From NCBI GenBank assembly GCA_036873755.1, contig JAVTVY010020465.1, positions 19,343 through 83,342 on the forward strand: a DNA stretch of 64,000 nucleotides. The letters run 5' to 3'. Position 1 is the stretch's first letter. The number at the start of each line of letters is the position of its first letter. Position numbers and translations under genes: made by a program. This document shows positions 41,401 through 47,070 of this stretch, in pieces. The notes beneath the pieces are model-generated. The model worked only from the letters and a program-made list of their open reading frames with translations, was not told the origin of the DNA and searched no databases. Source of the stretch: Hanleya hanleyi (Eukaryota > Mollusca > Polyplacophora > Lepidopleurida > Hanleyidae).

Positions 41401-44400
41401 CATCGATCATATTATGTCTGCATACATACCCATGCCTCATGTGTGAACCATATAGACTAGTGTTGCTACTAATGTTGAATTTGTTATTCCTAAAATGTTT
41501 CCTAGACACAATCTGAAAAATCAGAAAAGGTTCGTCTCACATACACCCCCACCCCATCTGCCCAGGTGAGTTTCAAGTGCATCTGATAACATTTGTGAAC
41601 TCGCTTGTTTTTCTTTATCTATCAGAGTACTCTCCCCTTGAATAGTGAATGCACCTGTCATCTACTAGCCATACCAATGAGTTAATCATTCATCTATGTT
41701 CAGACAGTTTTGCTCCCGTGACCCAGCTGCAGCGTTACATCTGCAAATGAAGTAGGATTAGAGAATTTGCAATATGGTTATTCAGTGTTGTGCCCACTAT
41801 TTGTATCTTGTTATACATTATTAATTTCCATCATTACTGTAGCTGATATTGTCCATGTTTTGACCAGAGTGCTGTTGTGGATGACAAGACTGCTGCTAGG
41901 TTTCAGGATGAGCTGTTCACCCCGATGTTAGTGACCAGTATCGTCCAGTACAGTCTGATAGGAATTGGGGGTGCTCTACTCATCACAGTCCTCCTATACA
42001 TTGTATACAGAAGGAAAAAGTCATCATCAGCAATAGAAATGGTAGGTTTCTGCACCAGATTTCTCACTTCACCTAAAATCATCATGAAGTTGGAGTTTTG
42101 CATTGAATGTTGCCTACTGCATAATCTCTTGTTAGCTCACCTTTACAAAGTAAGACAAGAAGCCAGTGTCGGTGTCCCCACCTATCCCACCCCCAGCAGA
42201 TATCCACACCCCACCCTCTATCTCCTAAGCAAATCTTGTCTATATATTTAGAGGGGGTCCCCACCAAAGTTCAGGGCTTCATGCCCCACCCTCTATCTCC
42301 TAAACTAACCATACCCCTCCCTATAATACAAAATATCCTAGAAGCATACATCACAATGCACTATGAAGCAGCCACTATAAGGGGTCCCGTCCAATCGATC
42401 GAGACTGACAAATATCTCATCTCGTAGAGTCACAGTTTATCGCTATCGGTTTGCTCCCAGTTTTCTCTCGATGAACAAGACAATCTTGATCTTCCTCGAA
42501 ATAACTCGACATGCTTCAAGAATGGAAGCGAGATACCATCGAATGAAAGGCTGAACCATTCGGAAAGCATATGCTCGTTATATATATATATACTCTGTGA
42601 CAGCGAGATTAATCACAGGGAGTACACATGCATTTAAACATTGGTAATGAATTAGATTGAACGTGAATCTTATTATTTTGTTATTCCGTCTAGAGATCTG
42701 TAGTCTCATACATGCTGAGACAGTGCAATTTCTCTAAACATTATGAATGGAAAGGAAGAAACATTACAAATTGAAAATGTATAAACTGGCTTGATCCTTT
42801 TTCACTTATTTTGAACCTGTTTTAGAATTTGAATCACTTTTTACCCCTCGGCCAATATTGTCGTTGCCATGTACGTCCGTCCGTTAACGCATTTTAGGCA
42901 AAACCGCTTGAGATACAACCACCAAATTTTCAACACTTATTTATCTAGTGCTAAGTCAGACGCCTATTGAAAGTGGCTTCCCTCGGCCCATATTTGACAG
43001 AGTTCTGCCCCTTTACAGATTTGTTAATTTCTATTTCTGTCCTATATGCCTGAATGTAACCAACTATATCTGCAGAACTGTGTTCGGTATAGTTACTATA
43101 TTTTGGAAACTTATTTATATTGTTGTATTCTACAAGCCAACAAAGGATTACTCACCTCGGCTTATGGAGTTATGCCCCTTTCGGATGTAATAATCTCTGA
43201 TTTTGTTATCTGTAGTTGAATATACAAGTTATATCTGCAGATCCGTGTTCGGTACAGCTTATTCGTCTCGGTTCTTACTTTACAGTAGTGCTAAGTCAGA
43301 CGCCTATCGAAAGTGGCTCCCCTCGGCCCATACTTTAGAGTTATGCCCCTTTACTGATGTATTAATTTCTATATCTGTCCTATATGCCTGAATGTAACCA
43401 ACTATATCTGCAGAACTATGTTCGGTATAGCTACTATATTTTGGAAACTTATTTATATTGTTGTATTCTACAAGCCAACAAAGGATAACTCTCCTCGGCT
43501 TATGGAGTTATGCCCCTTTCGGATGTAATAATCTCCAATTTTGTTATCTGTAGCTGAATGTACAAGTTCAATCTGCAGATCCATGTTCGGTACAGCTTAT
43601 TCGTCTCGGTTCTTATTTTACAGAGTGCTAAGTCAGACGCCTATCGTAAGTGGCTCCCCTCGACCCATATTTTACAGAGTTATGCCCCTTTACAGATATA
43701 TAATTTTCTATTTCTGCCCTATATGCCTGAATGTACTACCCGTATATCTTGATCATCCCACATAGAACTGTCTCTTCCCCAGTTCACATTACACATGGGT
43801 CACAATCACTTGGGGAAAGCCGAGGGGTTTTGATTAGATCAATCTCATGTTAAGATAGTCCAGGAACTGCAAATTGAAATAAATTCTGCAAGTCTAAAAT
43901 AAAGTTTAATATCTTCCTCCGAAAAATTATCAGAATGGGAGATCTTTATCATCAGAGATTTCCCCCCATATTCAGAAATAAAGCAGCTATGAAGATCACA
44001 TGGGAATCACAGAATATGAACATAAATGCTCGATCGAAGTTTTCGGACAAACAGCATGCGGTATCGTTTATAGTACAATGTATGTAACCATCCATATAAA
44101 GCATGATTGCTCTCTGAATTGGTCGGTGATTATATACTTTCATTATTTGGTTATTTCCTAGACATATAAAATCAGCAATAAATAATAGAGTGTAAGTATA
44201 TTATCAAGCTCCCCCCCCCCCCCCAACAGTGTTGTTTCAGTTTTTTTCTTTCAAAGAAATTAACCCCTCTCCCTTCACTGTTGTTTCAAGCCGACTGTGC
44301 TTCACAGACAGACTGTGGTGTAAATTATCAACACCTCTAGTTCCTATTGTCAGTATTTCCGCAAACAATGTCCAGGCAAGCTTATGTCAGAAATAAACCT

Positions 44401-45268
44401 TGTTGATATAATCTCCTTAATCTAGCTATATAACAAGACAGCAGTTATAAAAAATGAAATCTGCAATGAATACTACCAAATTTTAAAACAATTTACACAC
44501 TGAGGTAATTAATACATCGGTCAAACACTTAACAGAGCTTTAATTTTTTGGTTGAAACGATCCAAGTCTGATAAAAAAAAATGTTATGGAACAATAATTA
44601 ACGCATGCTTCCACATCATTATTTTTCAGATCATATCCAGCTGATGTGCCATTTATTCCTTGACGGATACTAGTCAGATATACAATCAATTATCGATGTG
44701 AGAGAAGTTCACTCAAATATATATTAATAATTGATATGAAAGTTTTCGTTGAATTGGATTCAGGAAACACCAGGACAGATATATCGATTAAACGATGAAT
44801 AACATGGAAAACATTTTTAAAAAATCCATTCTCTGAATTCTATTTTGGCCGCAATATATGTGGGCGACGAGCACCCCCAAAATATGATACCTGTGCAACA
44901 CTATAATCGCATGAGAAGTTAAAGATAGGCCAAATTAACGGTAACAAAACACGGACATATTGAAACAGGGACCCCCTTCGAGATTACCAGTCAATTTTTT
45001 ATCGATCTCGAAAACCTGGACGTTTCGATCAAGATAGAACCGGGAGCAAACCGGGAGACGTCTTCAGGGGTCTCGGTTCTGCCCCCACGGTTTCAGCTGA
45101 GAAATTTCTCGATTCCCCTAACACTGGGGATAAGCCGCCCACCTCGATTGTGTGTATCCCCCAAACTATGACCTTGTTGCCAAGTTATTGAATACATATA
45201 TTTATTTCCCATTTCAGCTGACAGATCAAGGGACTGGTGATACGAAGACTTTAGTAGTCAATTCCTAA
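11662..45268 (+). CDS. SCARB2: CD36-family scavenger receptor, LIMP-2/SCARB2-like (13 coding exons)
   Basis: Thirteen exons (each listed separately) join in frame to 494 codons plus a stop. Seen: a short N-terminal tail, a hydrophobic segment at residues 9-34, a large ectodomain, a second membrane segment near 443-467 and a basic-started 27-residue tail. CD36-family signatures are 'GPYTYR' (88-93), 'LLWGYKD'-like 'ILWGYKD', 'NMINGTDG' (245-252), 'SFPHFYMAD' and 'NPNPDWHRT'. Four ectodomain cysteines, C273, C315, C321 and C332, fit the two-disulfide LIMP-2 spacing rather than CD36 or SR-BI. Eight N-glycosylation sequons are present: N100, N106, N129, N205, N231, N248, N328 and N419. Family members bind lipoproteins or lipids at the cell surface, or carry lysosomal enzymes and lipid (LIMP-2). 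The tail 'LTDQGTGDTKTLVVNS' lacks the acidic di-leucine lysosomal signal of vertebrate LIMP-2, so the location is open. Orthology is inferred. Confidence 0.92.
11870..12865 (-). repeat. Satellite array, ~83-bp unit, in intron 1
   Basis: A head-like stretch with 'cctcagccaaattgacc' and 'gtcagtcagtctgtcc' is followed by about nine units. Later units are 82-85 bp with 'gtaggtggaggcaatgtgtc', 'gcgtaccaaaattgaggtc' and 'aaggtcactgtgactcgg'. On the minus strand the middle block reads as a 'caattttggtacgcgac' core, like the cores of other arrays here. Confidence 0.9.
12975..13195 (+). repeat. Satellite-head fragment in intron 1
   Basis: Starts with 'tttacccctcagccaagag', then 'tacgtctgtccatctgtcc', then 'caccaaacttgtagtgcac'. 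This is the head-to-first-unit layout of the larger arrays, without tandem copies. The palindromic right half of the head is lost. Confidence 0.6.
13262..13419 (+). CDS. SCARB2: SCARB2-like coding exon 2
   Basis: Acceptor ccatgttacag and donor AG|gttaga; phase 0 in, phase 2 out. It encodes NVVLEEGTEFYKMW through GPYTYR, the conserved membrane-proximal start of the CD36-family ectodomain, including 'P.PIYMQFYLFDL.NP.E'. The Arg codon is completed by exon 3. Confidence 0.93.
13652..13771. repeat. Hairpin with 54-nt arms in intron 2
   Basis: Arms 13652-13705 and 13718-13771 are inverted copies with only a few mismatches, separated by 12 nt. The left arm reads 'atcttacactcgtggcaat' and the right arm ends 'ctcgtgtaagat'. 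A foldback element or MITE remnant is likely. Confidence 0.85.
14024..16610 (+). repeat. Hairpin-headed satellite array, ~180-200-bp unit, interrupted
   Basis: The head at 14024-14051 is palindromic (ATCTCACCTTAC, then GTAAAGGGGAGAT) and is followed by (GTCGGT)n. Units contain 'aaatgaatgagttttctgt', 'gttgtcagctgtcattgg', 'gaaacttggtacacatg' and 'agaggatgtacctgtgc'. A 1.1-kb transposon at 14847-15987 splits the array. An isolated related fragment is at 17880-17965. Confidence 0.9.
14847..15987. mobile_element. Non-autonomous DNA transposon with 5-bp target duplication
   Basis: It begins CAAGCCTGGAAATAA and ends TTATTTCCAGGCTTG, a perfect 15-bp inverted repeat. It is flanked by TATAC at 14842-14846 and at 15988-15992. 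Removing the element and one TATAC restores a satellite sequence seen elsewhere in the same array. Subterminal 'ggtgcctgacactttgacag' repeats form small hairpins. There is no transposase frame. The 5-bp duplication matches that of the hAT element at 35350-38790. Confidence 0.85.
16620..17990. other. No gene seen in intron 2 segment
   Basis: Mostly unique AT-rich DNA. Small frames exist on both strands but none has domain-like content or splice fit to the flanking gene. Confidence 0.45.
17994..18965 (+). repeat. 31-bp minisatellite with 241-bp higher-order repeat
   Basis: About 31 copies of a 31-bp unit close to 'ccagcagtaatcccacac' plus 'gggactggcctat'. A block of about 240 bp starting near 18421 is repeated near-identically 241 bp later, a local higher-order unit of about eight monomers. 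Open frames within it are repeat-derived. Confidence 0.93.
19140..19640. other. No gene seen in intron 2 segment
   Basis: About 500 bp of AT-rich DNA without a recognised repeat or coding signal. Confidence 0.4.
19641..19908 (+). mobile_element. SINE-like retroposon
   Basis: Contains a pol III B-box-like GGTTCGAGGC near 19730, then 'ctctccgggtactccggctt', 'ctccaccaaccaaactgac' and 'tgagtgtgacattaagcca', ending in a short (CCCT)n-like tail. This middle and tail arrangement resembles tRNA-derived molluscan SINEs. Target duplications were not resolved. Confidence 0.6.
20460..20982. mobile_element. hAT-type MITE with 8-bp target duplication
   Basis: ACCATTTC occurs directly before (20452-20459) and directly after (20983-20990) the element. 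The ends are AGGCCTGCAAGTG and CACTTGCAGGCCT, a perfect 13-bp inverted repeat. Inside are inverted 'cctatatttcctatatttt' runs near both ends and a CT microsatellite. An 8-bp duplication is typical of the hAT superfamily. No transposase is encoded. Confidence 0.88.
21460..21601 (+). CDS. SCARB2: SCARB2-like coding exon 3
   Basis: Acceptor ctctatttcag, first base completes Arg93, donor CTG|gtatgg, phase 0 out. Encodes EYRQKLNLTHNANG through TTSNSVLL, with sequons N100-L-T, N106-G-T and N129-D-T and the family-like 'MSVGDE' turn. Confidence 0.92.
21718..22495 (+). repeat. 35-bp AT-rich minisatellite in intron 3
   Basis: Roughly 20 diverged copies of a unit close to 'aatgaatatgggataaatga' plus 'tgaatatgataaatc'. 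Units vary in length by small deletions. It lies between exons 3 and 4. Confidence 0.93.
22600..22788 (+). CDS. SCARB2: SCARB2-like coding exon 4
   Basis: Sixty-three codons, SLRWENPVAQDIIS through IAGYLAG, with donor GGG|gtaagc. It includes the family motif 'EILWGYKDAML'. The acceptor must be the second AG of 'ttgcagag': using the first (after cag) puts AGT CAT TAA in frame, a stop. Phase 0 on both sides. Confidence 0.9.
22830..23920. other. No gene seen in intron 4 segment
   Basis: About 1.1 kb of mainly unique sequence. An 83-codon frame at 23471-23722 shows no recognisable domain and is probably chance. Confidence 0.4.
23921..24960 (+). repeat. Hairpin-headed satellite array, diverged 157-bp type
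   Basis: The head at 23921-23950 (AGCTCATCTGGGCC, then GGCCCGATGGGCT) is palindromic. It is followed by 'gtccgtcgtccgtcgtgcg' repeats and then about five diverged units with 'ggcggccatctt' and 'caaatttggtaaaccgg'. The units resemble the array at 1-1230, which may be a head-less relative. Confidence 0.88.
24961..28298. other. Intron 4 remainder; no gene seen
   Basis: Long unique-looking stretch. A perfect 9-bp stem (GCCGTCGCC/GGCGACGGC) lies at 25397-25421. Near 26330-26370, 'actattgaaccgattgact' followed by 'ttcaaacttggag' looks like a lone satellite unit. 26760-26815 has a minus-strand 'gtccgtctgtctg' head-like tract. No coding signal was recognised. Confidence 0.4.
28299..28390 (+). CDS. 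SCARB2: SCARB2-like coding exon 5
   Basis: Acceptor taaaattgcag, donor AG|gtgagt, phase 0 in and 2 out. Encodes KNNSFDGEYTVHTG through DKFNGT, with sequons N205-N-S and N231-G-T. This is the conserved 'dGeY.v.tG.dn....g.i..fnG' segment of the family. Confidence 0.92.
29144..29984. mobile_element. MITE with inverted ends built from 17-bp tandem repeats
   Basis: The left end carries about six copies of 'ggacatttcccccagtg' (29144-29252) and the right end about five inverted copies (29907-29984). The inverted symmetry continues inward through 'caccttatattttcagg' and 'ctattttgaggct'. An internal block of about 75 bp ('gatgttgtgagggattaacc') is duplicated at 29331 and 29439. No gene is present. 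It lies in intron 5. Confidence 0.85.
30062..30111 (+). CDS. SCARB2: SCARB2-like coding exon 6
   Basis: A 50-nt exon with acceptor cttattttcag and donor G|gtaagc. It encodes SSLNYWSTKWANMINGT plus the first base of Asp251. The family cysteine that normally precedes 'NMINGT' is Ala244 here. Sequon N248-G-T is conserved. Confidence 0.92.
30255..30602 (+). repeat. 23-bp minisatellite in intron 6
   Basis: About 15 copies of 'catccaaggcattaacctc' plus 'cctc' with substitutions and occasional insertions. Confidence 0.92.
30757..30826 (+). CDS. SCARB2: SCARB2-like coding exon 7
   Basis: A 70-nt exon with acceptor ttttccatacag and donor AG|gtaaga. It encodes DGTIAPPFMKKSAVLYMF through STDICR, holding C273, the equivalent of the first disulfide cysteine of LIMP-2 ('D-[IF]-C-R'). 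Confidence 0.93.
30827..31618. other. Intron 7; no further feature recognised
   Basis: AT-rich intron of 792 bp with a short (TA)n near 31490. No gene or clear repeat was seen. Confidence 0.5.
31619..31800 (+). CDS. SCARB2: SCARB2-like coding exon 8
   Basis: Acceptor tctacatgtag, donor C|gtaagt. Encodes SVYGMYSGDTSSPQGIPLYRY through LLNITQCQM. It holds C315 and C321 in 'GFCTPQTNC' (five residues between them, the LIMP-2 spacing), C332 and sequon N328-I-T. It matches the central fold of the family ectodomain. Confidence 0.94.
32645..32862 (+). mobile_element. SINE-like insertion with 13-bp target duplication
   Basis: Flanked by TTCATGCCGATCC at 32632-32644 and 32863-32875. The body has 'gagagcttgtcgt', 'aaaaggaataggacc', 'tgatatgactgaaatag' and the molluscan-style tail 'ttgaaagcgacgttaaat'. 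It looks shorter at the 5' side than the copy at 33017-33250. Confidence 0.8.
33017..33250 (+). mobile_element. SINE-like insertion with 12-bp target duplication
   Basis: Flanked by TCAAGCTGATCT at 33005-33016 and 33251-33262. The body starts 'ggccccgtggggcttac', contains 'cttgtcgtaagaggcgatta', and ends 'gccgttaaaccctattcac' plus (TCAC)n. The same family as 32645-32862. Confidence 0.82.
34186..34375 (-). mobile_element. 5S rRNA-derived SINE-like element
   Basis: Read on the minus strand, the head holds 'ggccagtacttggatgggtg' (the conserved 3' half of 5S rRNA). It is followed by a body with 'gtcgagatatgactgg' and a tail 'gttgttaaatcctactcact'. The tail resembles that of the two SINEs in the preceding array. 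It is 5' truncated, so it is not a functional 5S gene. Confidence 0.6.
34525..34655 (+). CDS. SCARB2: SCARB2-like coding exon 9
   Basis: Acceptor atgttatacag, donor CCA|gtaagt. Encodes DSVHVPVIVSFPHFYMAD through RTDVDLEP after completing Gln335. 'P...SFPHFY.AD' and 'G..PN...H.T..D..P' are strongly conserved in CD36-family proteins. Confidence 0.95.
35040..35345 (+). repeat. ~116-bp satellite, left part of array split by the hAT element
   Basis: Units share 'tctcctaaactatgcccc', 'aaagcttgcatcat' and 'acacttatgagacacatcc'. The same family continues at 38791-39190 on the other side of the transposon. Lone relatives are near 42290-42390 and 46365-46465. Confidence 0.8.
35350..38790 (-). mobile_element. 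Complete-looking hAT-superfamily transposon
   Basis: A 3,441-bp element in intron 9. The ends are CAGGGCATGAAATGTT and, inverted, CAGGGCGCGAAATGTT (14 of 16 match). TAGCC lies at 35345-35349 and 38791-38795, a 5-bp target duplication. Removing the element plus one TAGCC rejoins a satellite unit of the flanking array. Both subterminal regions have repeated ACCTGTC/GACAGGT palindromes, likely transposase-binding sites. One uninterrupted transposase frame is present. A 5-bp duplication is not the classical 8 bp of hAT elements. Confidence 0.88.
35684..37957 (-). CDS. hAT-type transposase, ZNF862-like, intact 757-aa frame
   Basis: Predicted to cut and rejoin the ends of its own element in the nucleus. 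Seen: a basic KRKR at 43-46; a TTF/BED-like zinc finger near 53-110 with C72, C75, H102 and H108; a catalytic-type Asp in 'ALDGATD' (D217); a second in 'ELATDGPAVM' (D285); an 'HCANH' motif at 308-312; 'GTRW' at 371-374; and a C-terminal hAT dimerisation region at about 635-688 containing 'TATVERCFS' with the third acidic residue E655. The acidic, serine-rich tail is unusual but plausible. The frame has no stop or frameshift over 757 codons, and 2.3 kb without introns fits a recently active element. It lies antisense to the host gene within intron 9. It could also be a domesticated copy, but the intact inverted ends and target duplication favour a mobile one. Confidence 0.92.
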   Translation of the reverse strand: MERFLTRANAGDALQPSQEDETASQAGEGISSTTDEPAPTPAKRKRVFKFNTKWKLEHEWLTFDETTRQMFCTYCKTYKQASKTNRFVIGCESLRVENVRAHETSADHKFSYTAHLNSLKPVTQQPIIRAVMNIEKADIEEMKKLFRTAFFVAKHEKPLKDFVRLNELQRTNYADTGGTHYNSDKQARTFINYIAEAERKQKVDVIKKSEFIGVALDGATDSANLEEECFFVSYVDDNYESQIDFIKICSVDGRATADELSQLLFKVFDDLGIDVKGKCVELATDGPAVMKAMCRNVREEIPWVLPFHCANHRLELAFKDAVKNCNLEGEVHELLDGLYYFYHNSSLQWRNLVDCGKLMDTAVLVHPKAKGTRWLAHRERAYKAVDKNYAATVTHLNACNSDATQKTETRAKALGLRDKLTDKNIVLFMLAILKPLVAIFATLSCLLQAEDVSIDTLTSTVKRTKDKLGTFDCVTEINKFSNSHNLANGRFRDIPLSQKRVGIRGQTGNPVLTQGQNLVRSLKDSLADRLGNLGDGNIGDCPQISMFSVFDVSRLPDSDDDDLSLYGKTEVGGLVSHFKPLLESNGYDVDRIEDERTGLWNHVREVLKTTKKEGRSVRKFWAKILRKKADSPEMRNILCLVKILLVLMFSTATVERCFSLMKRVKSDWRASLKKETLNDLMLLAMSNDSVTSYDPMPAINLWWSDSKKCRRCVEGYGPRRKKANVIVSRDDSDHSQSDPESDSVTAITSDSDSDSLL
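38791..39195 (+). repeat. ~116-bp satellite, right part of split array
   Basis: Three and a half units with 'ttctgaaagcttacatcatg', 'gggacacatg.attacccc' and 'tctcctaaactatgtctcac'. The first unit continues the one broken at 35345. Confidence 0.9.
39379..39452 (+). CDS. SCARB2: SCARB2-like coding exon 10
   Basis: Acceptor ttttttttccag, donor GA|gtgagt, phase 0 in and 2 out. Encodes YTGAVLQAFKRLQINMYI through MEHI. It corresponds to the conserved 'tG..l.a.KR.Q.N.y' segment. Confidence 0.93.
39505..39858. mobile_element. MITE-like element, copy 2
   Basis: Matches 11095-11446 over its length, with many differences, and shares the inverted-end pattern 'gggcaatccca.tctctaaa' and 'ttttagagtgtgggatctccc'. 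It lies in intron 10 of the same gene. Confidence 0.65.
39860..41226. other. Intron 10 remainder; no gene seen
   Basis: Unique-looking AT-rich intron DNA. A loose repetition of 'cagttactgtacag' occurs between 39850 and 40180. Confidence 0.4.
41227..41278 (+). CDS. SCARB2: SCARB2-like coding exon 11
   Basis: A 52-nt exon with acceptor tatttctcag and donor GAG|gtgagc. It encodes QLKNVRTMVLPVFWINE after completing Glu403. 'R.MV.PV.W.NE' is the conserved last ectodomain strand. N419 forms a sequon with the first residue or residues of the next exon. Confidence 0.92.
41506..41565 (+). CDS. Candidate 60-nt cassette exon of the SCARB2-like gene
   Basis: Between exons 11 and 12, 'tttcctag' precedes and 'CAG|gtgagt' follows exactly 20 open codons (TQSEKSEKVRLTYTPTPSAQ) in phase 0, so inclusion or skipping both keep the frame. 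Its first residue, Thr, preserves the N419-E-[ST] sequon. It would lengthen the membrane-proximal stalk to give a 514-residue protein. It has no counterpart I know in vertebrate LIMP-2. Chance open frames of 20 codons are common, so support is moderate. Confidence 0.5.
41868..42041 (+). CDS. SCARB2: SCARB2-like coding exon 12 (C-terminal membrane segment)
   Basis: Acceptor ttttgaccag, donor ATG|gtaggt, phase 0 on both sides. Encodes SAVVDDKTAARFQDELFT, then the hydrophobic segment VTSIVQYSLIGIGGALLITV (continuing LLYIVY), then RRKKSSSAIEM. The basic RRKK marks the cytoplasmic side. Confidence 0.93.
42841..43745 (+). repeat. Satellite array with head, ~340-bp unit, in intron 12
   Basis: The head 'tacccctcggccaatattg' plus 'tacgtccgtccg' is followed by about 2.4 units of roughly 340 bp. 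Units share 'gctaagtcagacgcctat', 'ctatatctgcagaactgtg' and 'gttatgcccctttcgg'. Each unit is itself two related half-units. Confidence 0.9.
43750..45217. other. Intron 12 remainder; no gene seen
   Basis: AT-rich DNA with a poly-C run near 44210-44224. No coding signal or clear repeat was recognised. Confidence 0.4.
45218..45268 (+). CDS. SCARB2: SCARB2-like coding exon 13, terminal
   Basis: Acceptor ttcccatttcag, then LTDQGTGDTKTLVVNS and TAA. This choice is the first in-phase acceptor giving a short hydrophilic tail of family-like length. The tail ends without an acidic di-leucine or tyrosine sorting motif. A possible ATTAAA poly(A) signal lies at 45353-45358, but the 3' end was not fixed. 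Confidence 0.8.
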   Translation: MTDQGTGDTKTLVVNS

Positions 45269-45812
45269 TATAATGTGCGAATGCTTCTGCTGTAATCTTA
45301 AGATTGGCAAATTTTCATCACCAGTTTTTATACAGCAGTTATACTGTCCAGTATTAAATCCTTCCTTTATCAGGAAGACTTTTTGACTACGTATGTTTCT
45401 GTCATATTAGACTTCAAATGTTATTAATTGAAAATCATATTTTGTTACTCTTTAATATGTTCATTTGTCATTTAAAGGGAAACCCAGATGGAAAGGAGAG
45501 AAATTCCTGAGAAACAACTGTCTATTTCCACTTGAAGATAACTGTTTGTTTATTTCATCAAAGTTTCCATTGGGACTTTTTTCACTTCAAAATTATCCTA
45601 TGGAGTATTCAAGTATTACTTATATTAAAAAAAGATGATTTTTTTATCCCCAACTCATGCAAAACTTGAATACAGCAATAATCCCAACACTTTGATAATT
45701 TGTGTGGTTTCGGGTTGCTTCCATACATATTATATAGGCAACCTTGATTAAACTCTATGAAAAGCTGAAGGAATATACATTGTACGTGGATTTTATATTT
45801 TCCTTTGTTTGT

Positions 45813-46265
45813 TACCCCGCAGCCCATAGGGCTGTAGGGTCTTGTCGTTGCCATGTACGTACGTCCGTCCGGACGTCCGTCCGTCCGTCCATCAACATTT
45901 TCTTGTCCGCTGAATATCTGCAGATCTATGAAGGCGGGCCTGACCAAACTTTGGTGAGAGCTTCCTGAATGTTGACTGAAGAAATGATTAGATTTTCAGA
46001 TGGCTATGATGATTTCGTGATTTTTAATTATTTTTTTTATTATTTATTGATGGCTCAGCTTTTGCAATGTTATCTATGCCCATCAACATGTTCTTGTCCG
46101 CTGAATATCTGCAGATCTATCAAGTCAGGCCTGACCAAACTTTGGTGAGAGCTTCCTGAATGTTGACTGATGAAGTGATTAGATTTTCAGATGGCTATGA
46201 TGATTTCATGAATTTTAATTATTTCTTTTATTTTATTTATTGATGGCTTGGCTTTTTGCACTGTT
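45813..46265 (+). repeat. Hairpin-headed satellite, ~194-bp unit, two copies
   Basis: The palindromic head at 45813-45840 (TACCCCGCAGCCC, then GGGCTGTAGGGT) is followed by (GTCC)n and two units. Both units have 'ttcttgtccgctgaatatc', 'cctgaccaaactttggtgag' and 'gattttcagatggctatgat'. Confidence 0.9.
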
Positions 46266-46609
46266 ATCTATGCCCATTGGGAACCCTTGGTTGCATGTTT
46301 CATTTTGACTTTTGAAGGTTCCCTGATACAAGAAAGCCTGGGCCATTCAAGATTACCATTGGATGGAACTCCCCAATTCCCATATATTCTGAGAGCTTAC
46401 ATGATGCTACACTTGTTCAACCTATGCACTACCCTTGGGGGATTTCTCCACCCCTGGGGCACTAAATGTTAAAGTTTTGGACTTTTTCCTATTCACGGCT
46501 TCTCAGCCTGCAGTGTACATTGCTTTTTCACACACATGCTGAATAACCTAATTTTTTTTCCTTTTATAGTAATAACTAACAGGTTGGTGACATTATTTTA
46601 TTTCCCAAG

Positions 46610-47070
46610 TACAAGAGAAAATAACCGGCGAGGGGGTCCCCGCAGTATCGAACCCCTGTGAGGTTTGAATTTCATGTCGCCTTAAATGAAGGACAACATT
46701 TTTCTTCAATTTTGCTGCATCGATTTATCAGAAAGCTCTTGCACAAACCATATTTTATTTCAGAAGTATAATATGAAATAACTGGCAGGGGAATCCCTGC
46801 AGTATCGAACCCCTGTTAGTGTGAATTTCGCGTCGCCTTAAATGAAGGGCAACATTTTTCTTCAATTTTGCTATTAAATCATTCTACTCCACATCATATG
46901 ATTTATCTTAAAGCTTTTGCACAAAACATATTTATTTCAGAAGTGTAGTTTGAATTTCGCGTCACCTTAAATGAAGGACAACATTTTCCTTCAATTTTGC
47001 TGTTAAATCATTCTATTTTACATCATATGATTTATCCTAAAACTTTTGCATGAACCATATTTGTGTCCAC
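46610..47070 (+). repeat. ~185-bp tandem repeat, about three units
   Basis: Units share 'ccccgcagtatcgaacccc', 'cgccttaaatgaaggacaac' and 'cacatcatatgatttatcc'. The same family occurs at 8465-8720. Confidence 0.88.

Noticed and set aside
42385..45120. Large transposon bounded by 'ggggtcccgtccaatcgatc' and 'cgattcccctaacactgggg'
   Set aside because: The proposed inverted ends do not align convincingly and no target duplication was found.
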